The position numbers were made by a program, and so were the translations under genes. Under the pieces are notes generated by a model that was given only the letters and a program-made list of their open reading frames with translations, ran no database searches and was not told where the DNA came from. Below, piece by piece: positions 53,580-64,000 of a DNA stretch of 64,000 bases. How positions within the stretch are numbered: position 1 is the stretch's first letter; each line of letters opens with the position of its first letter. Source of the DNA: Channallabes apus (taxonomy: Eukaryota; Chordata; Actinopteri; Siluriformes; Clariidae); contig JAMASW010000045.1 in the NCBI GenBank assembly GCA_030522415.1, forward strand, positions 50,924-114,923, written 5' to 3'.

Positions 53580-56500
53580 GGGTTAGGGTTAGGGTTAGGG
53601 TTAGGGTTAGGGTTAGGGTTAGGGTTAGGGTTAGGGTTAGGGTTAGGGTTAGGGTTAGGGTTAGGGTTAGGGTTAGGGTTAGGGTTAGGGTTAGGGTTAG
53701 GGTTAGGGTTAGGGTTAGGGTTAGGGTTAGGGTTAGGGTTAGGGTTAGGGTTAGGGTTAGGGTTAGGGTTAGGGTTAGGGTTAGGGTTAGGGTTAGGGTT
53801 AGGGTTAGGGTTAGGGTTAGGGTTAGGGTTAGGGTTAGGGTTAGGGTTAGGGTTAGGGTTAGGGTTAGGGTTAGGGTTAGGGTTAGGGTTAGGGTTAGGG
53901 TTAGGGTTAGGGTTAGGGTTAGGGTTAGGGTTAGGGTTAGGGTTAGGGTTAGGGTTAGGGTTAGGGTTAGGGTTAGGGTTAGGGTTAGGGTTAGGGTTAG
54001 GGTTAGGGTTAGGGTTAGGGTTAGGGTTAGGGTTAGGGTTAGGGTTAGGGTTAGGGTTAGGGTTAGGGTTAGGGTTAGGGTTAGGGTTAGGGTTAGGGTT
54101 AGGGTTAGGGTTAGGGTTAGGGTTAGGGTTAGGGTTAGGGTTAGGGTTAGGGTTAGGGTTAGGGTTAGGGTTAGGGTTAGGGTTAGGGTTAGGGTTAGGG
54201 TTAGGGTTAGGGTTAGGGTTAGGGTTAGGGTTAGGGTTAGGGTTAGGGTTAGGGTTAGGGTTAGGGTTAGGGTTAGGGTTAGGGTTAGGGTTAGGGTTAG
54301 GGTTAGGGTTAGGGTTAGGGTTAGGGTTAGGGTTAGGGTTAGGGTTAGGGTTAGGGTTAGGGTTAGGGTTAGGGTTAGGGTTAGGGTTAGGGTTAGGGTT
54401 AGGGTTAGGGTTAGGGTTAGGGTTAGGGTTAGGGTTAGGGTTAGGGTTAGGGTTAGGGTTAGGGTTAGGGTTAGGGTTAGGGTTAGGGTTAGGGTTAGGG
54501 TTAGGGTTAGGGTTAGGGTTAGGGTTAGGGTTAGGGTTAGGGTTAGGGTTAGGGTTAGGGTTAGGGTTAGGGTTAGGGTTAGGGTTAGGGTTAGGGTTAG
54601 GGTTAGGGTTAGGGTTAGGGTTAGGGTTAGGGTTAGGGTTAGGGTTAGGGTTAGGGTTAGGGTTAGGGTTAGGGTTAGGGTTAGGGTTAGGGTTAGGGTT
54701 AGGGTTAGGGTTAGGGTTAGGGTTAGGGTTAGGGTTAGGGTTAGGGTTAGGGTTAGGGTTAGGGTTAGGGTTAGGGTTAGGGTTAGGGTTAGGGTTAGGG
54801 TTAGGGTTAGGGTTAGGGTTAGGGTTAGGGTTAGGGTTAGGGTTAGGGTTAGGGTTAGGGTTAGGGTTAGGGTTAGGGTTAGGGTTAGGGTTAGGGTTAG
54901 GGTTAGGGTTAGGGTTAGGGTTAGGGTTAGGGTTAGGGTTAGGGTTAGGGTTAGGGTTAGGGTTAGGGTTAGGGTTAGGGTTAGGGTTAGGGTTAGGGTT
55001 AGGGTTAGGGTTAGGGTTAGGGTTAGGGTTAGGGTTAGGGTTAGGGTTAGGGTTAGGGTTAGGGTTAGGGTTAGGGTTAGGGTTAGGGTTAGGGTTAGGG
55101 TTAGGGTTAGGGTTAGGGTTAGGGTTAGGGTTAGGGTTAGGGTTAGGGTTAGGGTTAGGGTTAGGGTTAGGGTTAGGGTTAGGGTTAGGGTTAGGGTTAG
55201 GGTTAGGGTTAGGGTTAGGGTTAGGGTTAGGGTTAGGGTTAGGGTTAGGGTTAGGGTTAGGGTTAGGGTTAGGGTTAGGGTTAGGGTTAGGGTTAGGGTT
55301 AGGGTTAGGGTTAGGGTTAGGGTTAGGGTTAGGGTTAGGGTTAGGGTTAGGGTTAGGGTTAGGGTTAGGGTTAGGGTTAGGGTTAGGGTTAGGGTTAGGG
55401 TTAGGGTTAGGGTTAGGGTTAGGGTTAGGGTTAGGGTTAGGGTTAGGGTTAGGGTTAGGGTTAGGGTTAGGGTTAGGGTTAGGGTTAGGGTTAGGGTTAG
55501 GGTTAGGGTTAGGGTTAGGGTTAGGGTTAGGGTTAGGGTTAGGGTTAGGGTTAGGGTTAGGGTTAGGGTTAGGGTTAGGGTTAGGGTTAGGGTTAGGGTT
55601 AGGGTTAGGGTTAGGGTTAGGGTTAGGGTTAGGGTTAGGGTTAGGGTTAGGGTTAGGGTTAGGGTTAGGGTTAGGGTTAGGGTTAGGGTTAGGGTTAGGG
55701 TTAGGGTTAGGGTTAGGGTTAGGGTTAGGGTTAGGGTTAGGGTTAGGGTTAGGGTTAGGGTTAGGGTTAGGGTTAGGGTTAGGGTTAGGGTTAGGGTTAG
55801 GGTTAGGGTTAGGGTTAGGGTTAGGGTTAGGGTTAGGGTTAGGGTTAGGGTTAGGGTTAGGGTTAGGGTTAGGGTTAGGGTTAGGGTTAGGGTTAGGGTT
55901 AGGGTTAGGGTTAGGGTTAGGGTTAGGGTTAGGGTTAGGGTTAGGGTTAGGGTTAGGGTTAGGGTTAGGGTTAGGGTTAGGGTTAGGGTTAGGGTTAGGG
56001 TTAGGGTTAGGGTTAGGGTTAGGGTTAGGGTTAGGGTTAGGGTTAGGGTTAGGGTTAGGGTTAGGGTTAGGGTTAGGGTTAGGGTTAGGGTTAGGGTTAG
56101 GGTTAGGGTTAGGGTTAGGGTTAGGGTTAGGGTTAGGGTTAGGGTTAGGGTTAGGGTTAGGGTTAGGGTTAGGGTTAGGGTTAGGGTTAGGGTTAGGGTT
56201 AGGGTTAGGGTTAGGGTTAGGGTTAGGGTTAGGGTTAGGGTTAGGGTTAGGGTTAGGGTTAGGGTTAGGGTTAGGGTTAGGGTTAGGGTTAGGGTTAGGG
56301 TTAGGGTTAGGGTTAGGGTTAGGGTTAGGGTTAGGGTTAGGGTTAGGGTTAGGGTTAGGGTTAGGGTTAGGGTTAGGGTTAGGGTTAGGGTTAGGGTTAG
56401 GGTTAGGGTTAGGGTTAGGGTTAGGGTTAGGGTTAGGGTTAGGGTTAGGGTTAGGGTTAGGGTTAGGGTTAGGGTTAGGGTTAGGGTTAGGGTTAGGGTT

Positions 56501-59500
56501 AGGGTTAGGGTTAGGGTTAGGGTTAGGGTTAGGGTTAGGGTTAGGGTTAGGGTTAGGGTTAGGGTTAGGGTTAGGGTTAGGGTTAGGGTTAGGGTTAGGG
56601 TTAGGGTTAGGGTTAGGGTTAGGGTTAGGGTTAGGGTTAGGGTTAGGGTTAGGGTTAGGGTTAGGGTTAGGGTTAGGGTTAGGGTTAGGGTTAGGGTTAG
56701 GGTTAGGGTTAGGGTTAGGGTTAGGGTTAGGGTTAGGGTTAGGGTTAGGGTTAGGGTTAGGGTTAGGGTTAGGGTTAGGGTTAGGGTTAGGGTTAGGGTT
56801 AGGGTTAGGGTTAGGGTTAGGGTTAGGGTTAGGGTTAGGGTTAGGGTTAGGGTTAGGGTTAGGGTTAGGGTTAGGGTTAGGGTTAGGGTTAGGGTTAGGG
56901 TTAGGGTTAGGGTTAGGGTTAGGGTTAGGGTTAGGGTTAGGGTTAGGGTTAGGGTTAGGGTTAGGGTTAGGGTTAGGGTTAGGGTTAGGGTTAGGGTTAG
57001 GGTTAGGGTTAGGGTTAGGGTTAGGGTTAGGGTTAGGGTTAGGGTTAGGGTTAGGGTTAGGGTTAGGGTTAGGGTTAGGGTTAGGGTTAGGGTTAGGGTT
57101 AGGGTTAGGGTTAGGGTTAGGGTTAGGGTTAGGGTTAGGGTTAGGGTTAGGGTTAGGGTTAGGGTTAGGGTTAGGGTTAGGGTTAGGGTTAGGGTTAGGG
57201 TTAGGGTTAGGGTTAGGGTTAGGGTTAGGGTTAGGGTTAGGGTTAGGGTTAGGGTTAGGGTTAGGGTTAGGGTTAGGGTTAGGGTTAGGGTTAGGGTTAG
57301 GGTTAGGGTTAGGGTTAGGGTTAGGGTTAGGGTTAGGGTTAGGGTTAGGGTTAGGGTTAGGGTTAGGGTTAGGGTTAGGGTTAGGGTTAGGGTTAGGGTT
57401 AGGGTTAGGGTTAGGGTTAGGGTTAGGGTTAGGGTTAGGGTTAGGGTTAGGGTTAGGGTTAGGGTTAGGGTTAGGGTTAGGGTTAGGGTTAGGGTTAGGG
57501 TTAGGGTTAGGGTTAGGGTTAGGGTTAGGGTTAGGGTTAGGGTTAGGGTTAGGGTTAGGGTTAGGGTTAGGGTTAGGGTTAGGGTTAGGGTTAGGGTTAG
57601 GGTTAGGGTTAGGGTTAGGGTTAGGGTTAGGGTTAGGGTTAGGGTTAGGGTTAGGGTTAGGGTTAGGGTTAGGGTTAGGGTTAGGGTTAGGGTTAGGGTT
57701 AGGGTTAGGGTTAGGGTTAGGGTTAGGGTTAGGGTTAGGGTTAGGGTTAGGGTTAGGGTTAGGGTTAGGGTTAGGGTTAGGGTTAGGGTTAGGGTTAGGG
57801 TTAGGGTTAGGGTTAGGGTTAGGGTTAGGGTTAGGGTTAGGGTTAGGGTTAGGGTTAGGGTTAGGGTTAGGGTTAGGGTTAGGGTTAGGGTTAGGGTTAG
57901 GGTTAGGGTTAGGGTTAGGGTTAGGGTTAGGGTTAGGGTTAGGGTTAGGGTTAGGGTTAGGGTTAGGGTTAGGGTTAGGGTTAGGGTTAGGGTTAGGGTT
58001 AGGGTTAGGGTTAGGGTTAGGGTTAGGGTTAGGGTTAGGGTTAGGGTTAGGGTTAGGGTTAGGGTTAGGGTTAGGGTTAGGGTTAGGGTTAGGGTTAGGG
58101 TTAGGGTTAGGGTTAGGGTTAGGGTTAGGGTTAGGGTTAGGGTTAGGGTTAGGGTTAGGGTTAGGGTTAGGGTTAGGGTTAGGGTTAGGGTTAGGGTTAG
58201 GGTTAGGGTTAGGGTTAGGGTTAGGGTTAGGGTTAGGGTTAGGGTTAGGGTTAGGGTTAGGGTTAGGGTTAGGGTTAGGGTTAGGGTTAGGGTTAGGGTT
58301 AGGGTTAGGGTTAGGGTTAGGGTTAGGGTTAGGGTTAGGGTTAGGGTTAGGGTTAGGGTTAGGGTTAGGGTTAGGGTTAGGGTTAGGGTTAGGGTTAGGG
58401 TTAGGGTTAGGGTTAGGGTTAGGGTTAGGGTTAGGGTTAGGGTTAGGGTTAGGGTTAGGGTTAGGGTTAGGGTTAGGGTTAGGGTTAGGGTTAGGGTTAG
58501 GGTTAGGGTTAGGGTTAGGGTTAGGGTTAGGGTTAGGGTTAGGGTTAGGGTTAGGGTTAGGGTTAGGGTTAGGGTTAGGGTTAGGGTTAGGGTTAGGGTT
58601 AGGGTTAGGGTTAGGGTTAGGGTTAGGGTTAGGGTTAGGGTTAGGGTTAGGGTTAGGGTTAGGGTTAGGGTTAGGGTTAGGGTTAGGGTTAGGGTTAGGG
58701 TTAGGGTTAGGGTTAGGGTTAGGGTTAGGGTTAGGGTTAGGGTTAGGGTTAGGGTTAGGGTTAGGGTTAGGGTTAGGGTTAGGGTTAGGGTTAGGGTTAG
58801 GGTTAGGGTTAGGGTTAGGGTTAGGGTTAGGGTTAGGGTTAGGGTTAGGGTTAGGGTTAGGGTTAGGGTTAGGGTTAGGGTTAGGGTTAGGGTTAGGGTT
58901 AGGGTTAGGGTTAGGGTTAGGGTTAGGGTTAGGGTTAGGGTTAGGGTTAGGGTTAGGGTTAGGGTTAGGGTTAGGGTTAGGGTTAGGGTTAGGGTTAGGG
59001 TTAGGGTTAGGGTTAGGGTTAGGGTTAGGGTTAGGGTTAGGGTTAGGGTTAGGGTTAGGGTTAGGGTTAGGGTTAGGGTTAGGGTTAGGGTTAGGGTTAG
59101 GGTTAGGGTTAGGGTTAGGGTTAGGGTTAGGGTTAGGGTTAGGGTTAGGGTTAGGGTTAGGGTTAGGGTTAGGGTTAGGGTTAGGGTTAGGGTTAGGGTT
59201 AGGGTTAGGGTTAGGGTTAGGGTTAGGGTTAGGGTTAGGGTTAGGGTTAGGGTTAGGGTTAGGGTTAGGGTTAGGGTTAGGGTTAGGGTTAGGGTTAGGG
59301 TTAGGGTTAGGGTTAGGGTTAGGGTTAGGGTTAGGGTTAGGGTTAGGGTTAGGGTTAGGGTTAGGGTTAGGGTTAGGGTTAGGGTTAGGGTTAGGGTTAG
59401 GGTTAGGGTTAGGGTTAGGGTTAGGGTTAGGGTTAGGGTTAGGGTTAGGGTTAGGGTTAGGGTTAGGGTTAGGGTTAGGGTTAGGGTTAGGGTTAGGGTT

Positions 59501-62500
59501 AGGGTTAGGGTTAGGGTTAGGGTTAGGGTTAGGGTTAGGGTTAGGGTTAGGGTTAGGGTTAGGGTTAGGGTTAGGGTTAGGGTTAGGGTTAGGGTTAGGG
59601 TTAGGGTTAGGGTTAGGGTTAGGGTTAGGGTTAGGGTTAGGGTTAGGGTTAGGGTTAGGGTTAGGGTTAGGGTTAGGGTTAGGGTTAGGGTTAGGGTTAG
59701 GGTTAGGGTTAGGGTTAGGGTTAGGGTTAGGGTTAGGGTTAGGGTTAGGGTTAGGGTTAGGGTTAGGGTTAGGGTTAGGGTTAGGGTTAGGGTTAGGGTT
59801 AGGGTTAGGGTTAGGGTTAGGGTTAGGGTTAGGGTTAGGGTTAGGGTTAGGGTTAGGGTTAGGGTTAGGGTTAGGGTTAGGGTTAGGGTTAGGGTTAGGG
59901 TTAGGGTTAGGGTTAGGGTTAGGGTTAGGGTTAGGGTTAGGGTTAGGGTTAGGGTTAGGGTTAGGGTTAGGGTTAGGGTTAGGGTTAGGGTTAGGGTTAG
60001 GGTTAGGGTTAGGGTTAGGGTTAGGGTTAGGGTTAGGGTTAGGGTTAGGGTTAGGGTTAGGGTTAGGGTTAGGGTTAGGGTTAGGGTTAGGGTTAGGGTT
60101 AGGGTTAGGGTTAGGGTTAGGGTTAGGGTTAGGGTTAGGGTTAGGGTTAGGGTTAGGGTTAGGGTTAGGGTTAGGGTTAGGGTTAGGGTTAGGGTTAGGG
60201 TTAGGGTTAGGGTTAGGGTTAGGGTTAGGGTTAGGGTTAGGGTTAGGGTTAGGGTTAGGGTTAGGGTTAGGGTTAGGGTTAGGGTTAGGGTTAGGGTTAG
60301 GGTTAGGGTTAGGGTTAGGGTTAGGGTTAGGGTTAGGGTTAGGGTTAGGGTTAGGGTTAGGGTTAGGGTTAGGGTTAGGGTTAGGGTTAGGGTTAGGGTT
60401 AGGGTTAGGGTTAGGGTTAGGGTTAGGGTTAGGGTTAGGGTTAGGGTTAGGGTTAGGGTTAGGGTTAGGGTTAGGGTTAGGGTTAGGGTTAGGGTTAGGG
60501 TTAGGGTTAGGGTTAGGGTTAGGGTTAGGGTTAGGGTTAGGGTTAGGGTTAGGGTTAGGGTTAGGGTTAGGGTTAGGGTTAGGGTTAGGGTTAGGGTTAG
60601 GGTTAGGGTTAGGGTTAGGGTTAGGGTTAGGGTTAGGGTTAGGGTTAGGGTTAGGGTTAGGGTTAGGGTTAGGGTTAGGGTTAGGGTTAGGGTTAGGGTT
60701 AGGGTTAGGGTTAGGGTTAGGGTTAGGGTTAGGGTTAGGGTTAGGGTTAGGGTTAGGGTTAGGGTTAGGGTTAGGGTTAGGGTTAGGGTTAGGGTTAGGG
60801 TTAGGGTTAGGGTTAGGGTTAGGGTTAGGGTTAGGGTTAGGGTTAGGGTTAGGGTTAGGGTTAGGGTTAGGGTTAGGGTTAGGGTTAGGGTTAGGGTTAG
60901 GGTTAGGGTTAGGGTTAGGGTTAGGGTTAGGGTTAGGGTTAGGGTTAGGGTTAGGGTTAGGGTTAGGGTTAGGGTTAGGGTTAGGGTTAGGGTTAGGGTT
61001 AGGGTTAGGGTTAGGGTTAGGGTTAGGGTTAGGGTTAGGGTTAGGGTTAGGGTTAGGGTTAGGGTTAGGGTTAGGGTTAGGGTTAGGGTTAGGGTTAGGG
61101 TTAGGGTTAGGGTTAGGGTTAGGGTTAGGGTTAGGGTTAGGGTTAGGGTTAGGGTTAGGGTTAGGGTTAGGGTTAGGGTTAGGGTTAGGGTTAGGGTTAG
61201 GGTTAGGGTTAGGGTTAGGGTTAGGGTTAGGGTTAGGGTTAGGGTTAGGGTTAGGGTTAGGGTTAGGGTTAGGGTTAGGGTTAGGGTTAGGGTTAGGGTT
61301 AGGGTTAGGGTTAGGGTTAGGGTTAGGGTTAGGGTTAGGGTTAGGGTTAGGGTTAGGGTTAGGGTTAGGGTTAGGGTTAGGGTTAGGGTTAGGGTTAGGG
61401 TTAGGGTTAGGGTTAGGGTTAGGGTTAGGGTTAGGGTTAGGGTTAGGGTTAGGGTTAGGGTTAGGGTTAGGGTTAGGGTTAGGGTTAGGGTTAGGGTTAG
61501 GGTTAGGGTTAGGGTTAGGGTTAGGGTTAGGGTTAGGGTTAGGGTTAGGGTTAGGGTTAGGGTTAGGGTTAGGGTTAGGGTTAGGGTTAGGGTTAGGGTT
61601 AGGGTTAGGGTTAGGGTTAGGGTTAGGGTTAGGGTTAGGGTTAGGGTTAGGGTTAGGGTTAGGGTTAGGGTTAGGGTTAGGGTTAGGGTTAGGGTTAGGG
61701 TTAGGGTTAGGGTTAGGGTTAGGGTTAGGGTTAGGGTTAGGGTTAGGGTTAGGGTTAGGGTTAGGGTTAGGGTTAGGGTTAGGGTTAGGGTTAGGGTTAG
61801 GGTTAGGGTTAGGGTTAGGGTTAGGGTTAGGGTTAGGGTTAGGGTTAGGGTTAGGGTTAGGGTTAGGGTTAGGGTTAGGGTTAGGGTTAGGGTTAGGGTT
61901 AGGGTTAGGGTTAGGGTTAGGGTTAGGGTTAGGGTTAGGGTTAGGGTTAGGGTTAGGGTTAGGGTTAGGGTTAGGGTTAGGGTTAGGGTTAGGGTTAGGG
62001 TTAGGGTTAGGGTTAGGGTTAGGGTTAGGGTTAGGGTTAGGGTTAGGGTTAGGGTTAGGGTTAGGGTTAGGGTTAGGGTTAGGGTTAGGGTTAGGGTTAG
62101 GGTTAGGGTTAGGGTTAGGGTTAGGGTTAGGGTTAGGGTTAGGGTTAGGGTTAGGGTTAGGGTTAGGGTTAGGGTTAGGGTTAGGGTTAGGGTTAGGGTT
62201 AGGGTTAGGGTTAGGGTTAGGGTTAGGGTTAGGGTTAGGGTTAGGGTTAGGGTTAGGGTTAGGGTTAGGGTTAGGGTTAGGGTTAGGGTTAGGGTTAGGG
62301 TTAGGGTTAGGGTTAGGGTTAGGGTTAGGGTTAGGGTTAGGGTTAGGGTTAGGGTTAGGGTTAGGGTTAGGGTTAGGGTTAGGGTTAGGGTTAGGGTTAG
62401 GGTTAGGGTTAGGGTTAGGGTTAGGGTTAGGGTTAGGGTTAGGGTTAGGGTTAGGGTTAGGGTTAGGGTTAGGGTTAGGGTTAGGGTTAGGGTTAGGGTT

Positions 62501-64000
62501 AGGGTTAGGGTTAGGGTTAGGGTTAGGGTTAGGGTTAGGGTTAGGGTTAGGGTTAGGGTTAGGGTTAGGGTTAGGGTTAGGGTTAGGGTTAGGGTTAGGG
62601 TTAGGGTTAGGGTTAGGGTTAGGGTTAGGGTTAGGGTTAGGGTTAGGGTTAGGGTTAGGGTTAGGGTTAGGGTTAGGGTTAGGGTTAGGGTTAGGGTTAG
62701 GGTTAGGGTTAGGGTTAGGGTTAGGGTTAGGGTTAGGGTTAGGGTTAGGGTTAGGGTTAGGGTTAGGGTTAGGGTTAGGGTTAGGGTTAGGGTTAGGGTT
62801 AGGGTTAGGGTTAGGGTTAGGGTTAGGGTTAGGGTTAGGGTTAGGGTTAGGGTTAGGGTTAGGGTTAGGGTTAGGGTTAGGGTTAGGGTTAGGGTTAGGG
62901 TTAGGGTTAGGGTTAGGGTTAGGGTTAGGGTTAGGGTTAGGGTTAGGGTTAGGGTTAGGGTTAGGGTTAGGGTTAGGGTTAGGGTTAGGGTTAGGGTTAG
63001 GGTTAGGGTTAGGGTTAGGGTTAGGGTTAGGGTTAGGGTTAGGGTTAGGGTTAGGGTTAGGGTTAGGGTTAGGGTTAGGGTTAGGGTTAGGGTTAGGGTT
63101 AGGGTTAGGGTTAGGGTTAGGGTTAGGGTTAGGGTTAGGGTTAGGGTTAGGGTTAGGGTTAGGGTTAGGGTTAGGGTTAGGGTTAGGGTTAGGGTTAGGG
63201 TTAGGGTTAGGGTTAGGGTTAGGGTTAGGGTTAGGGTTAGGGTTAGGGTTAGGGTTAGGGTTAGGGTTAGGGTTAGGGTTAGGGTTAGGGTTAGGGTTAG
63301 GGTTAGGGTTAGGGTTAGGGTTAGGGTTAGGGTTAGGGTTAGGGTTAGGGTTAGGGTTAGGGTTAGGGTTAGGGTTAGGGTTAGGGTTAGGGTTAGGGTT
63401 AGGGTTAGGGTTAGGGTTAGGGTTAGGGTTAGGGTTAGGGTTAGGGTTAGGGTTAGGGTTAGGGTTAGGGTTAGGGTTAGGGTTAGGGTTAGGGTTAGGG
63501 TTAGGGTTAGGGTTAGGGTTAGGGTTAGGGTTAGGGTTAGGGTTAGGGTTAGGGTTAGGGTTAGGGTTAGGGTTAGGGTTAGGGTTAGGGTTAGGGTTAG
63601 GGTTAGGGTTAGGGTTAGGGTTAGGGTTAGGGTTAGGGTTAGGGTTAGGGTTAGGGTTAGGGTTAGGGTTAGGGTTAGGGTTAGGGTTAGGGTTAGGGTT
63701 AGGGTTAGGGTTAGGGTTAGGGTTAGGGTTAGGGTTAGGGTTAGGGTTAGGGTTAGGGTTAGGGTTAGGGTTAGGGTTAGGGTTAGGGTTAGGGTTAGGG
63801 TTAGGGTTAGGGTTAGGGTTAGGGTTAGGGTTAGGGTTAGGGTTAGGGTTAGGGTTAGGGTTAGGGTTAGGGTTAGGGTTAGGGTTAGGGTTAGGGTTAG
63901 GGTTAGGGTTAGGGTTAGGGTTAGGGTTAGGGTTAGGGTTAGGGTTAGGGTTAGGGTTAGGGTTAGGGTTAGGGTTAGGGTTAGGGTTAGGGTTAGGGTT
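53577..64000 (+). repeat. Terminal telomere, (TTAGGG)n, about 10.4 kb
   Basis: Uninterrupted TTAGGG on the + strand to the window edge, about 1,737 units, with no variant repeat noticed. A G-rich strand running 5' to 3' to the right identifies this as the right chromosome end. The lack of degenerate repeats even next to the PLE indicates recently synthesised telomere or consensus-polished sequence. Confidence 0.99.

Noticed and set aside
1..64000. Host protein-coding genes, tRNA, rRNA or CRISPR arrays
   Set aside because: No supportable candidate was seen. A GGTTCGGGCC sequence near 7860 resembles a tRNA B box but has no matching tRNA fold or A box.

Overview
The right-hand 10.4 kb (about 53577 to 64000) is an uninterrupted TTAGGG tract on the + strand, so this is the right-hand end of a linear eukaryotic chromosome and everything to its left is subtelomere. 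The TTAGGG repeat, kilobase-sized subtelomeric satellites and an endonuclease-bearing Penelope-like element (PLE) suggest an animal, probably a vertebrate with a repeat-rich genome such as an amphibian or fish. That placement is an inference. No host gene is visible.

Layout from centromere side to tip. (1) 1-2918: family C, a 2,505-bp tandem repeat, one nearly full copy plus a truncated one. (2) 2918-2986: interstitial telomeric repeats (ITS). (3) 2987-5684: family D, three 875-bp copies plus a truncated fourth; each full copy carries a hammerhead-type ribozyme. (4) 5685-5727: ITS. (5) 5728-20393: family A, five 2,927-bp copies plus a 31-bp stub. (6) 20394-20427: ITS. (7) 20428-22908: one 5'-truncated PLE. 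(8) 22907-22968: ITS. (9) 22969-37091: family B, a 2,935-bp variant of A, four copies plus a truncated, chimeric fifth. (10) 37092-37151: ITS. (11) 37152-53579: three complete head-to-tail PLE copies of 5,476 bp. (12) terminal telomere.

The PLE is read on the minus strand, with its 3' end toward the centromere and 5' end toward the tip. This is the orientation expected if the G-strand 3' end of the chromosome primes reverse transcription. From 5' to 3' it has a leader of about 0.9 kb, a hammerhead ribozyme, ORF1 (665 aa from AUG, with a C-terminal SGNH/GDSL-type hydrolase domain), ORF2 (744 aa, PLE reverse transcriptase plus GIY-YIG endonuclease, overlapping ORF1 by 34 nt in the -1 frame), and a 3' UTR full of degenerate CCCTAA-type sequence. 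All catalytic motifs I can recognise are intact in all three copies.

The main proposal is that PLE, D, A/B and C form one telomere-colonising system. All end on the tip side in nearly the same motif (GGCACTGGCTGGGTTAGG), carry a second shared motif near the other end, lie in the same orientation, start at TTAGGG-like sequence and, in every array except the outermost, end in a copy cut at an arbitrary point and capped by TTAGGG. The region reads as a layered record of repeated end-attachment, truncation and telomere healing. D looks like an ORF-less, ribozyme-bearing (retrozyme-like) relative of the PLE. A, B and C may be further non-autonomous passengers.
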